Numbered from the stretch's first letter, positions 40,539 to 49,144 are shown. The stretch: DNA of 64,000 nt from UBA6144 sp964399165 (GCA_964399165.1 CAYNPO010000006.1:62001-126000); one strand, 5' to 3'. The notes: generated from the sequence alone by a model not told the origin. A program made the numbers and translations.

Positions 40539-41533
40539 GAATCGGCGAAGAGCTCATCCAGCGCCTCCGCCAGGCGGGCGAAGGGCAAGGGTTTGGCGAG
40601 GAAGGCGTCCATGCCCGCGGCCAGGCAGTCAGCTCCCTGGAACGGGTTGGCGGTCACGCCGACCAGCCGGATGCGGGAGCTGTCCCCGAGGTTCTCCCGG
40701 ATGCGGCGGGCGGTGGCAAAGCCATCCAGGCGGGGCATCTCACCGTCGAGGAAGACCACGTCGAAGGCCCGCTCTCCCAGGCGTGCGAGGGCGCTCTCCC
40801 CATCCCCCGCTTCCTCCACCGCATAGCCCAGCCGCTCCAGCATCCGGCGCAGGATGAAGCGGTTATCCTCTTCGTCGTCCACCACCAAGGCCATGCGGCC
40901 GGGAGCGACCGAACCAGGAACAGGGCCAGCTGCTGACCCAGCGGCCACGGAAAAGCTCAACCCGCCCGTGGCGTCCTCCGCCAGGGATCCTCCCATCAAG
41001 GCGGCCAGCTTGAGGCTCAGGGGGGGAAGCGAAGGGAGTGGGCCACCCCCGGTGATCTGGGTACATAGGATACCCTCGGCCCACCGTGTTTTCACCGTCA
41101 CGGTTTCCCGCGAAGCCAGTTTAAGCTTGGCCGCCAGGAGCTGGGAGAGGATTTGGCGAAACCTGGCCGGGTCGGCGGTCACCATGGATGGGGTTTGTGC
41201 CGAAGGTAGCGCCTTCAGTTCCACCTGGCGGCTGAGAGCCGCGAACCGATGGGTGGCCAAGACTTCTTCGACTGCCTCTAGAGGAGCGAAATTTCCTGGT
41301 TGGAGAGGGAGGGCGCCAGCTTCCAGTTGGGCCAAATCCAGAACGTCGTTCACGGTGCGCAGGAGCTGGTCCCCGGAGTGTTTAAGCGCCTCGACCAGTT
41401 CTTTTTGTTCAGGGGATAAGGGAGTCTGTGCCAGCACCCACGTGAGTCCCAGCATCCCATTGAGAGGCGTGCGCAGTTCATGCCCCAGCTGGGCCAGATA
41501 ATCGCCACTGACTTGCTCGGGAGGGGTGTTCAT
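40535..41533 (-). CDS. Hybrid sensor kinase with degenerate ATPase region and C-terminal receiver
   Basis: Residues 12-75 are a HisKA dimerisation domain with H18 in LGHELRTPLNG. The expected HATPase region (about 85-200) is shortened. The N-box is FRQILSQLLAAKLKLA without the catalytic Asn, and no DxGxG motif is visible, so ATP binding is doubtful. Residues 213-330 form a full receiver: D219-D220, D263 in FLDGEMP and Lys in AKPL. There is no membrane segment or sensor domain. The start overlaps the stop of the OmpR-type regulator as ATGA, so the pair is coexpressed. Confidence 0.8.
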   Translation of the reverse strand: MNTPPEQVSGDYLAQLGHELRTPLNGMLGLTWVLAQTPLSPEQKELVEALKHSGDQLLRTVNDVLDLAQLEAGALPLQPGNFAPLEAVEEVLATHRFAALSRQVELKALPSAQTPSMVTADPARFRQILSQLLAAKLKLASRETVTVKTRWAEGILCTQITGGGPLPSLPPLSLKLAALMGGSLAEDATGGLSFSVAAGSAAGPVPGSVAPGRMALVVDDEEDNRFILRRMLERLGYAVEEAGDGESALARLGERAFDVVFLDGEMPRLDGFATARRIRENLGDSSRIRLVGVTANPFQGADCLAAGMDAFLAKPLPFARLAEALDELFADS

Positions 41534-42249
41534 TCACGCCCTGGAAGGAGTGCCGGCTCCTTGCGGCTCAACCGGTAACCGGTGCCGTGCACGGCCTTGA
41601 TCTGGAAATCGCTGGTGGCGATTTTCTTGCGCAGCTTGCTCACGTGCATGTCCACCGTGCGGTCGAAAACCTCCGAGGCATCCCGCCAAACGGCGGTCAG
41701 GAGTTGCTCGCGGGTGAACACATTGTCCTCGAAGCGCAGGAGGTGGAAGAGGAGCTTGAACTCAACCGGTGTGAGATCGAGGTGCTGCTCGCGGCCTTCA
41801 TGGACCAGCGTGGCCTGCTGGGAGCCCAGGCTGAGTTTGAGGTTGCCTTTGCAGAGCTGGGTTTCTTTCATGAGGCGCTCCCGCAAGGAGCGCAGGCGTG
41901 CCTCGACCCGGGCCTTCAGGCGCAGGGGTTCCACTGGCTTGACCACATAGTCCTCGGCACCCAGGGAGAAACCCATGGCCTCGTTGGGGGTTTCCCCTTT
42001 GGAGGTGACGAAGACCACCGGGATTTCCAGGGTGTGCTCTTGGGAGCGGAGCTTGGCGAAGTAGCTGAAGCCGTCGCCGTCGGGAAGCTGCACGTCCAGC
42101 AGAATGAGGTCGAAACTGTTCTTGGCCAACTGGAGATCCGCCTCGGCCAGGGTGTAGGCGGCCACCACTTGGCAGGTGCGTTCCAACACTTTTCGGACCA
42201 CCAGTTGGTGGTCCTCGGCGTCATCAATGACGAGGATGCGATCCTGCAT
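41530..42249 (-). CDS. OmpR/PhoB family response regulator
   Basis: This 239-residue protein has a receiver (D9, D10, D52 in LLDVQLP and Lys in VVKPV) and a winged-helix effector domain (LDLTPVEFKLLFHLLR, then VDMHVSKLRKKI and VHGTGYRL). It binds DNA as a phosphorylation-controlled regulator. ATG 42249 is chosen at the start of the receiver; a 32-codon upstream extension is unlikely. The kinase gene at 41533 is coupled to it. Confidence 0.93.
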   Translation of the reverse strand: MQDRILVIDDAEDHQLVVRKVLERTCQVVAAYTLAEADLQLAKNSFDLILLDVQLPDGDGFSYFAKLRSQEHTLEIPVVFVTSKGETPNEAMGFSLGAEDYVVKPVEPLRLKARVEARLRSLRERLMKETQLCKGNLKLSLGSQQATLVHEGREQHLDLTPVEFKLLFHLLRFEDNVFTREQLLTAVWRDASEVFDRTVDMHVSKLRKKIATSDFQIKAVHGTGYRLSRKEPALLPGRE

Positions 42250-42343
42250 AGGGGAAATTGTAACCGTCACCTTCGAAGACACAAGCGCGGAACGTCGGAG
42301 CCACGAATGTTTAGAAAGCCTTAATGCCGGGGGGCTAAGCTCC

Positions 42344-42375
42344 AAAAAAGAAGGCCCCCTTGCGGGGGCCTTCTT
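42344..42375 (-). terminator. Rho-independent terminator for the coiled-coil protein gene
   Basis: AAGAAGGCCCCC pairs with GGGGGCCTTCTT around TTGC. On the minus strand it is followed by a T-run (TTCTTTTTTGG). It ends the transcript of the gene at 42392. Confidence 0.9.
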
Positions 42376-42391
42376 GGGGCTCGGGCGAGAA

Positions 42392-44797
42392 TTACTGGGG
42401 CAGTTGAGCGCTGAACTGCTGGGACAGAGCGCTCATGTTGCCCTCGATGGTGGCGGTTTCGCCAGTCAAGCGGGTGTTCTCGGCGAAGTAGGGGGCCATC
42501 TGGGCGCGCAGGGCCTCGTAAGAGGTGCGGGCGGTGGCGAGTTCCTGCTGCTGGCGCGCCAGGGTGCTGGCGAGTTCGGTGCGCAGGCGCTCGGAGCGCT
42601 GGATGGCGGCGTTGGCGTTGGCCAAGTCGCTCTGGCGGCTGGACAGGTTCGCCTGGGCGTCTCCGACGGCGTTCTGGGCGTTGTTCAGGGCGCGAACCTT
42701 GGCCTGCCAGCCCACGCGACGCTCGAAGGCGTCTTGGGCGCGCTCAGCGGCCACGGCCTGGGGCTCCATGGTACGCAGGTGGTTAGACCACTCGGCGTCA
42801 GAGGCGTTCAGGTTGGCGATGGCCTGCTCGTTTTGGGGGATCAGGATGTTGCTGATCTCGGCGATGCGGACTTCCTTGTTGCGGATGGCGCGGTTGAGAC
42901 CTTCCACTTCGGCATTCGCGTCACGTAGGTTGGCAGCCAAGGTGTTCTCCATGCGCTCGGCGGCGTTTTCCACACGGCGGCGAGTGTCTTGTAGACGGTC
43001 GCGGAGGACGCGGGCGCGGGCCTCGGCCTGGCGCTCGTCGCGGGCGATCTCGCGCTCCTGGCCTTCCAGGCGCTGCAGGTTTTGTTCAGCGGCGGCCAGG
43101 GCGGCGGACTGGCTGGTGCAGTCGGCTGGAGGAGTGGTCACCACGACGTCGGGGGTGGTCGGAGTGGTGGTCGGAGGAGTAGTCACCACAACGTCAGGGG
43201 TGGTCGGAGGAGTGGTGGTGCCGCCGTTGTCGCCACGGCCGCCGCGTCCACCGCGACCGCCGTTGTTGTCACCATCGTTGTCGCCACGGCCGCCGCGTCC
43301 ACCGCGACCGCCGTTGTTATCACCGTCGTTGTCGCCACGGGTGGGGTCAGTGGGGGAGGGCTGCTCTTGGCCGGGGGGACGGCGCACGCCGCCGCGGCCA
43401 CGGACGGGAGGATCCTCGTCGGTCACGGAGCTATTTTCGAGAACGGAGTCGGGCAGGCGGCCGCCAGGTTGTTGGCAAGCGCGGAGTTCGGCGGCGCGGG
43501 CGTCGCGTTGACGACGGGCCTCGTGGGTGGCCCCACGGGCCTCGGCCAGGCGGCGCTCCATGCGCTCGGCTTCGCGGGAGGCGCCTATGAGTTCACGCTC
43601 GTCCTGTTGGAACTGGCGGTCTTGGCGCAGGTTCTCGTTGATCTCGCGTTGGCGGTCGAAGCGGCGGTACTCGATTTCGGCGCGGCGGAGGTCCTGCTCG
43701 GCGCGGGGGAGGGCGCGGGCGTGGGCGTTGACCTGGCTTTGGAGGTCATCACGCTCGAAGCCCAGAGCGCGACCGGCCTCGATGGCCTGGGCGCGGTCGC
43801 TGGCGATGCGGGAAAGAGTGGATTGGGCCTGGTTCACCTGGCCGCGCAGGTCGCTGGAGGCGTTGGCCAAACGTGCCTGCTCGGAACGGTGGGGGGCGAT
43901 GTCGGCTTCAGCGCGGTTCAGAACTTGCTGGGCGCGCTCCAGGGTGGTGCGCAGCCCGGGGATGGCGGCTTCGGCGGAAGCGCGGTTCTGCTCGCTCTGG
44001 GCCTGGGCGGCGTCGTTGGAAGCCTGGCGGGCCTGGGTCACGGCGATCTCGCCGGAGTTAGGGGTGCTCAGGCGGCTGATGGTGGCGACCAGGGCGTTGT
44101 TCTGGGCGATCTGGGTGGACCACTGGCGGCGCAGGTTGTTGATGGCGTTGGTGTTGGCGCCCTTGGCGAGGAACACGCCGTAGCCTTCGGCGTAGATGCG
44201 GCGGAGTTCAGCGATGCCAGCGGCGCTGATGACGGCCGGGTTCACGTCGCGGCGTGAGTCGCGCAGCAAGGCAGCTTCGAAGCCCGGGGCGATGAGGGGG
44301 CGGCCGCCCAGGCAGTGGCTAATCATGCGGTCAGCGACGCGGGCGAAACCGTCAGTGGAGATTTCCACGGCGGTGCGGTTTTGCTGGTTGCGGAAAGTGA
44401 CTTCGCCGTTGCGGCCGCCGGAGCGCAGGTAGGCGAGGAGTTCTTCGGTGGCGCGGGGAACGCCGTAGAAGCTCACGTTGCGGCCCTCAGCGCTCAGCTG
44501 GGGGAAAGCGTAGTTGGCGCCGTTGCGGAAAGTGGCCACCAGGCTAGTGGAGGAGCCATTGGTGCGGCGGACGAAGATTTCCGGGGCGGCGTCGCGGTTT
44601 TTCGGGAGCACGATCTCCAAGCGGTAAGCGCCGCGGTCTGAGCCGGTGGCGCTGGACTGGATCACGCAGTTGCCCACCGGTTGCTGGCGGGTGGTGTTGT
44701 CATGCAACTCCCAGGAACCGGCGCGCAGGACGCGGGCGGCGTGGGCGGTGGAGATGACGGACAAAAGAAGCACTGAGGCCGGAATGGTCAGGCGCAT
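42392..44797 (-). CDS. Exported long coiled-coil protein with Gly/Asp/Arg and Thr/Pro repeats
   Basis: This 801-residue protein has signal peptide (MRLTIPASVLLLSVISTAHA). An N-terminal beta-rich head (about 20-140) is followed by two long Ala/Glu/Arg-rich coiled coils (about 215-440 and 570-790). They are joined by a low-complexity linker holding two copies of DNDGDNNGGRGGRGGRG and two of TTPPTTPDVVVTTPP-like sequence. Only five or so Cys are present. It could form an extended rod spanning the periplasm or bridging envelope layers; function is unknown. The repeats are also near-perfect DNA repeats (about 43200-43330). Confidence 0.75.
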   Translation of the reverse strand: MRLTIPASVLLLSVISTAHAARVLRAGSWELHDNTTRQQPVGNCVIQSSATGSDRGAYRLEIVLPKNRDAAPEIFVRRTNGSSTSLVATFRNGANYAFPQLSAEGRNVSFYGVPRATEELLAYLRSGGRNGEVTFRNQQNRTAVEISTDGFARVADRMISHCLGGRPLIAPGFEAALLRDSRRDVNPAVISAAGIAELRRIYAEGYGVFLAKGANTNAINNLRRQWSTQIAQNNALVATISRLSTPNSGEIAVTQARQASNDAAQAQSEQNRASAEAAIPGLRTTLERAQQVLNRAEADIAPHRSEQARLANASSDLRGQVNQAQSTLSRIASDRAQAIEAGRALGFERDDLQSQVNAHARALPRAEQDLRRAEIEYRRFDRQREINENLRQDRQFQQDERELIGASREAERMERRLAEARGATHEARRQRDARAAELRACQQPGGRLPDSVLENSSVTDEDPPVRGRGGVRRPPGQEQPSPTDPTRGDNDGDNNGGRGGRGGRGDNDGDNNGGRGGRGGRGDNGGTTTPPTTPDVVVTTPPTTTPTTPDVVVTTPPADCTSQSAALAAAEQNLQRLEGQEREIARDERQAEARARVLRDRLQDTRRRVENAAERMENTLAANLRDANAEVEGLNRAIRNKEVRIAEISNILIPQNEQAIANLNASDAEWSNHLRTMEPQAVAAERAQDAFERRVGWQAKVRALNNAQNAVGDAQANLSSRQSDLANANAAIQRSERLRTELASTLARQQQELATARTSYEALRAQMAPYFAENTRLTGETATIEGNMSALSQQFSAQLPQ

Positions 44798-44945
44798 GGT
44801 TCCTCCAGGAACGATGGTTTAATGGTCTAGGAGTATCACGCCCATGGAATGCCCTCCATGCGGCCTGTAATCTTTACGTGCCCGCTTCACGAGGCGGCGT
44901 CTCCATGGGACTCGGATCCACCGCCCACTTCTCTTGGAGGCCCCT

Positions 44946-45584
44946 CTGAAAACGCTGCTCGCCCTCGTCCTGCTCTTCCCGGCACTGACTCACGCTGTGA
45001 CTCTGGCCCCCCTGGGACTGCACAGCTCGGAGGGTGCCCAGGACTTCAAGCGGCTGGTGGAAGAGGTCAGGGGGGATGCCACCCATTCAGGGCGCATCGA
45101 ATTCGAGAGTGCGGACACCCGCTACGAGAACGGTGATTTCGTGCTGTTATGGTCCTTCGGGGCCCGGGACCAGGACATCGTCGAGGACGAGTACAAGATG
45201 ATGTGGGACCTGATGAACACCATGGCCCGCCGGCGCTTCCGGGTGGTCATGGACACCCGGGCCACCATCCGCTCCTTCCGGGACGCGGTCGAGACCCAGG
45301 GCAACTCCGTGGTGTTGTTCTCCGGTCACGGCAACGAGACCGGCTTCTATGATTGGCAGGGCCGCCGGGCCCCTTACAACATCTTCGCCCGCAAGGCCCC
45401 CTCGGTCTACCAAGTGATCCTCGCCGCCTGCTTCAGCCGGGAGGCCCTGCCCTTGTACAATCCTCCCGAGGACCTACGGGTCTACACCTGGTCCGGGGAG
45501 ACCAACACGGACCACATGTTCCGCTTGCTGCAGAACGGACGTTGGACCGGGTTGGAAGGGAAGGATTTGGGGCCGCGGGAATAA
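44946..45584 (+). CDS. Exported caspase-like (clan CD) cysteine peptidase-fold protein, probable CTG start
   Basis: The mature domain of about 195 residues has NSVVLFSGHGNETG with His128 and VYQVILAACFSRE with Cys162. This is the His-Cys dyad arrangement (hydrophobic-SGHG, then hydrophobic-AAC) of caspases, gingipain-like and CHAT proteins. A signal peptide (KTLLALVLLFPALTHA) precedes it. The codon before KTLL is CTG, with GGAGG 5 bp upstream. The alternative TTG at 44934 has no ribosome binding site, and no ATG is available. No substrate or partner is visible. Fold confidence is good; activity is inferred. Confidence 0.7.
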   Translation: MKTLLALVLLFPALTHAVTLAPLGLHSSEGAQDFKRLVEEVRGDATHSGRIEFESADTRYENGDFVLLWSFGARDQDIVEDEYKMMWDLMNTMARRRFRVVMDTRATIRSFRDAVETQGNSVVLFSGHGNETGFYDWQGRRAPYNIFARKAPSVYQVILAACFSREALPLYNPPEDLRVYTWSGETNTDHMFRLLQNGRWTGLEGKDLGPRE

Positions 45585-45595
45585 ACCTACTAAGG

Positions 45596-45612
45596 ACATA
45601 TGCCCTTTTCAA
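45596..45612 (+). repeat. 17-bp copy of the REP-unit core found near the RAYT gene
   Basis: ACATATGCCCTTTTCAA here is identical to 55074-55090 and matches the core of the tandem units at 55111-55500 (read on their minus strand). The GTAG tetranucleotide and palindrome that follow in the array are absent, so it is a partial copy or a coincidence. It lies just upstream of the micro-ORF at 45624. Confidence 0.4.
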
Positions 45613-45623
45613 ACGGGAGTCCT

Positions 45624-45692
45624 ATGAAGGCCCCCATCGCTGTCTTTCTCGGCCTTTCTGCCCTGGTGACCTGCGAGGCCGTGACGATCTAA
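45624..45692 (+). CDS. Micro-ORF of 22 codons resembling a signal peptide, with its own terminator
   Basis: The ORF encodes MKAPIAVFLGLSALVTCEAV plus TI and a TAA stop. It is preceded by GGGAG and followed 4 bp later by a strong terminator hairpin with T-run. Such a complete expression unit for a peptide with signal-peptide character suggests a small membrane peptide or leader. It could also be a decayed exported-protein gene that kept its ends. Confidence 0.45.
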   Translation: MKAPIAVFLGLSALVTCEAVTI

Positions 45693-45696
45693 ACGA

Positions 45697-45723
45697 GAAG
45701 GGGGCTTTCGCCCCCCTCTTTTT
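45697..45723 (+). terminator. Rho-independent terminator after the micro-ORF
   Basis: GGGGGC pairs with GCCCCC around TTTC and is followed by CTCTTTTTC. It ends plus-strand transcription before the convergent fadA gene. Confidence 0.85.
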
Positions 45724-46889
45724 CAGTTCATGTTCTCAATCACCGTCGCCACCCCTTGCCCCATCCCAATGCACATGGTGGCGAGCCCATAGCGCTGGTT
45801 GGTCTGTCGCAGCTGGTGGGCCAGGGTCCCGGTGATGCGGGCGCCGGAGCAGCCCAGGGGGTGCCCCAAGGCGATGGCGCCGCCGTAGCGGTTGACCTTC
45901 TTGTCGGCCACGTTCAAGAGCTCCAGATCTTTCAGCACAGGCAGCGACTGGGCGGCAAAGGCCTCGTTGAGTTCGGCGATGGAGATGTCTCCCATGCCCA
46001 GCCCCGCTTTCTGCAGGGCCTTGCGGCTGGAGGCCACGGGGCCATAGCCCATTATGGAGGGCTCACAACCGGTGGAGGCGATGGAGACGATGCGGGCCAG
46101 AGGCTTAAGACCCAAGGCCTTGGCTTTTTCCTCGCTCATCACGAGGACGCAGCTGGCGCCGTCCGACAACGCGGACGAGTTGCCAGCGGTCACGGAACCA
46201 TTTTTCGGGTCGAACACCGCCGGCAACTTAGCGAGGCTTTCCAGCGTGGTGTCCGGGCGGACCACCTCATCCGTGGTGGCGAGCATCGGTACGCCCAGCT
46301 CATCGTGCCCGTGGGTGGGCACTAGCTCGTCCTTGAAGTACCCTTTGACGGTGGCTTCATGGGCCTTCTGGTGGCTCTTAAGCGCGAACTCGTCCTGCTG
46401 CTGGCGGGAGAAGCCGTGCATGCGGGCCAAGAGCTCGGCGGTGAGGCCCATGGAGCCCGCGCCCTTGGCGTTCTTGAGGGCCAGGGCCGGGTTGAAATCC
46501 ACCCCATGGGTCATAGGCACATGTCCCATGTGCTCCACGCCCCCAACGAGGTAGACGTCCCCTTGGCCGGACCACACGCCCTGCGCGGCCATGTGGAGAG
46601 CGGTCATGCTGGAGCCGCACAGGCGGTTCACGGTCTGGGCGGGAACGGCCTTGGGGATCTCGGTCAGCAATTGGCTGTTGCGCCCGATGTTGTAACACTG
46701 CTCGAGGGTCTGCTGCACACAACCCCAGATGATGTCATCGATGGCGCCCGGGTCGAGCGCCTTGTTGCGCTGGAGGATGGCGGTCATCAAGTGGGCGGAG
46801 AGGTTCTCGGCCCGGACGTTGCGGAACACCCCGGCCTTGGATTTGCCCATGGGGGTGCGGACGGCGTCGACGATAACGGCGGTTTTCAT
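45723..46889 (-). CDS. fadA: Acetyl-CoA acyltransferase (3-ketoacyl-CoA thiolase)
   Basis: The beta-oxidation thiolase catalyses the final cleavage of 3-ketoacyl-CoA. The active Cys lies in VNRLCGSSMTALHMAAQ, the GHPLGCSGARI block has the second Cys, and NEAFAAQ has the catalytic region. Its length of 388 residues is normal. It follows fadB by 9 bp with a GAGGTGA site overlapping the fadB stop. Together they form the fatty-acid oxidation complex. Confidence 0.96.
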   Translation of the reverse strand: MKTAVIVDAVRTPMGKSKAGVFRNVRAENLSAHLMTAILQRNKALDPGAIDDIIWGCVQQTLEQCYNIGRNSQLLTEIPKAVPAQTVNRLCGSSMTALHMAAQGVWSGQGDVYLVGGVEHMGHVPMTHGVDFNPALALKNAKGAGSMGLTAELLARMHGFSRQQQDEFALKSHQKAHEATVKGYFKDELVPTHGHDELGVPMLATTDEVVRPDTTLESLAKLPAVFDPKNGSVTAGNSSALSDGASCVLVMSEEKAKALGLKPLARIVSIASTGCEPSIMGYGPVASSRKALQKAGLGMGDISIAELNEAFAAQSLPVLKDLELLNVADKKVNRYGGAIALGHPLGCSGARITGTLAHQLRQTNQRYGLATMCIGMGQGVATVIENMN

Positions 46890-46898
46890 GGGGTCACC

Positions 46899-49049
46899 TC
46901 ACACTTGGTGGTATTTACGCCCGGAGGCGGCCATCTCTTGCATGGCGGGGGTGAAGGAATAGACTTTGCCCAAAGACTCGTAGCGCTTGGCGGCCTCGGC
47001 GAGCTTGCCGATGCCGTATTGGTCGGCCCACTTGAAGATGCCGGCGCGGAACGGGGGGAACCCAAGGCCAAGCAAAAGACCCATGTCCACTTCCACCGGG
47101 GAGGCCACGATCTTCTCCTCCAGGCAGCGCTGGGACTCGGTGAGCATGGGGATCATGAGTCGCAGCACGATGTCCTCGTCGGAGAGTTCCACGGTGCGCT
47201 TAATGAGGGGCTTGATCACGCCGTAGGCGGCCTCGGTGACGACTTTCTTGGGGCGGCCCTTCTTGTCCATCTCGTACTCGTAGAATCCCTTGGAGTTCTT
47301 CTGCCCGAAGCGGCCCGCCTCGTACATGGCCTGGACCACGTACTTGCCGGCGAAGCTCATGCGGTCGGGGAAGCCCGCGGCCATGATGGCGGTGGCGTGG
47401 TGGCCGGTGTCGATGCCCACCACGTCCATGAGATAGGCGGGTCCCATGGGCCAGCCCCACTTCTCCATGAGCTTGTCGATGCGCTGGAAGTCCGCGCCGT
47501 CCTCCAGCAAGAGCTGGAAGGCGTTGAAGTAGGGGAAGAGGATGCGGTTCACCAGGAAGCCGGGGCAGTCGTTCACCACGATGGGGGTCTTGCCCATCTG
47601 GGTGGCGTACTGGACGGTGCGGGCCACGGCGGCGTCGGAGGTCTTGGCCCCGCGGATGACCTCCACCAGGGGCATCATGTGGACCGGGTTGAAGAAGTGC
47701 ATGCCGCAGAAGTTCTCGGGGTTCTTCAGCCCCTCGGCGAGCTTGGTAATGGAGATGGTGGAGGTGTTGGAGGCGAGCACGGTGCCGGGGGCGGTGTTGG
47801 CCTCCAGGTCGGCGAGCACGGCCTTCTTCACCTTCTCGTTTTCGACCACGGCCTCGACGACGATGTCCACGGCCTTGAAGTCGGCGTAGGAAAGGGTGGG
47901 GGTGATGGAGGCGAGGACCTTGCCCATTTTCTCCATGGGCATTTTCTTTTTCTCCACCAGCTTGTTCAGGAGCTTGCCGGCTTCGTTCATGCCAAGCTCG
48001 AGTTGTTCGGGCTTAATGTCCTTCATCAGCACGCCCACGCCGGAGCTGGCCGACTGGTAGGCAATGCCGCCGCCCATGATGCCGGCGCCCACCACGGCGC
48101 CGAATTTCACCGGGGCGGTGTCCTTAGTCAGCTTCTTGCCGACTTTCTTGAGGTATTGGTCCCCCAAGAAAACCTGGACCAGGCACTCAGCCACCGGCGT
48201 TTTGGCCATCTTGGCGAAGACTTCGCCCTCGATGGCGATGGCCCCATCGCGATCCAGCCGCGCTCCCCTCTCCATGGCGTCGATGGCCTGGACCGGGGCC
48301 GGGTAGTGGGGACCGGCGATGCCGGCCACGAAGCCCTTGGAGCCTGTGAAAGTCATGGCGGACTCGATCTTGTCGAGTTTGAGGGGCGCTTTCTTGCGCT
48401 CGACCCGCGCCTTCCAGTCGATCTCGCCGGCGGCGGCGCGCTTCAGGAGCACCATCGCCGCATCCACCACCTGGGCGTCGGGCACCACCGCGTCCGCCGC
48501 GCCGAACTTGAGGGCCTCCTCGGCCTTGTAGTACTTGGCCCCAGTCACCCACTCGATGGCGTGGTCTGCGCCGATGAGGCGCGACAGCCGCACGGTGCCG
48601 CCCCAACCGGGGATGATGCCGAGCTTGGTTTCGGGAAGGCCCATCTGGGCCTTGGTCCCCAGCACCCGGAAGTCCATGGCGAGCGCAATCTCACAGCCGC
48701 CCCCCAGGGCAAAGCCGGTGACGGCGGCGACTTTCGGGTAGGGAAGGTCCTCATAGCCACTGAAAATTTTATTGATGTCCGCGATCCAGCCGCGCATCTC
48801 GTCCTCGGACTTCTTGAAGTGTCCCAGGAACTCAGTGATGTCGGCGCCGAAGACGAAGCCGTCTTTGCCGGAGCGGAAGAGCAGCCCCTTCACGGCATTT
48901 TGTTTTTTCACCACCTCAAGGACCTCGGCCAATTCTTTCAGCGCCAGCGCGTTGAAGATGTTGGCGGCCTGGTCTTTCAGGTCGAACACCACTTCGAGGA
49001 AACCGTCGGGCAGGTTGGCGGCCCGGAAGGCCTGGCCTTGGTACAGCAT
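46899..49049 (-). CDS. fadB: Fatty-acid oxidation complex alpha subunit
   Basis: This 716-residue multifunctional enzyme has an N-terminal enoyl-CoA hydratase/isomerase (GFALGGGCEIALAMDFR, ETKLGIIPGWGGT) and a 3-hydroxyacyl-CoA dehydrogenase (GAGIMGGGIAYQSA, NDCPGFLVNRILFPY). It carries out hydration and oxidation of acyl-CoA intermediates. It starts with ATG 49049, whose Shine-Dalgarno sequence is in a hairpin. The plus strand opposite carries a long open frame that is only a shadow. Confidence 0.96.
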   Translation of the reverse strand: MLYQGQAFRAANLPDGFLEVVFDLKDQAANIFNALALKELAEVLEVVKKQNAVKGLLFRSGKDGFVFGADITEFLGHFKKSEDEMRGWIADINKIFSGYEDLPYPKVAAVTGFALGGGCEIALAMDFRVLGTKAQMGLPETKLGIIPGWGGTVRLSRLIGADHAIEWVTGAKYYKAEEALKFGAADAVVPDAQVVDAAMVLLKRAAAGEIDWKARVERKKAPLKLDKIESAMTFTGSKGFVAGIAGPHYPAPVQAIDAMERGARLDRDGAIAIEGEVFAKMAKTPVAECLVQVFLGDQYLKKVGKKLTKDTAPVKFGAVVGAGIMGGGIAYQSASSGVGVLMKDIKPEQLELGMNEAGKLLNKLVEKKKMPMEKMGKVLASITPTLSYADFKAVDIVVEAVVENEKVKKAVLADLEANTAPGTVLASNTSTISITKLAEGLKNPENFCGMHFFNPVHMMPLVEVIRGAKTSDAAVARTVQYATQMGKTPIVVNDCPGFLVNRILFPYFNAFQLLLEDGADFQRIDKLMEKWGWPMGPAYLMDVVGIDTGHHATAIMAAGFPDRMSFAGKYVVQAMYEAGRFGQKNSKGFYEYEMDKKGRPKKVVTEAAYGVIKPLIKRTVELSDEDIVLRLMIPMLTESQRCLEEKIVASPVEVDMGLLLGLGFPPFRAGIFKWADQYGIGKLAEAAKRYESLGKVYSFTPAMQEMAASGRKYHQV

Positions 49050-49051
49050 AG

Positions 49052-49070
49052 GGGCTCCTTGTTGGAGCCC
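49052..49070 (-). promoter_or_regulatory. Hairpin enclosing the fadB ribosome binding site
   Basis: On the minus strand GGGCTCC and GGAGCCC pair around a 5-nt loop. The AAGGAG ribosome binding site lies in the loop and 3' arm, 3 bp before the ATG. Folding would hide it, so translation of fadB may depend on opening this stem. Confidence 0.45.
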
Positions 49071-49144
49071 ACAGTGTACCTCAAGGCACCTGGCCCCTAA
49101 AGGACGGCGTGCCTAAAGATGCGCCCGACGAGTGCGGTCGGGAA

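Noticed and set aside
43082..44257. Open frame of 391 codons on the plus strand, Gly/Val-rich
   Set aside because: It is antisense to the coiled-coil protein gene, with no ribosome binding site and composition typical of a shadow frame.
46359..49100. Open frame of 913 codons on the plus strand
   Set aside because: It lies exactly opposite fadA and fadB, which have full family signatures. It is a high-GC antisense shadow.
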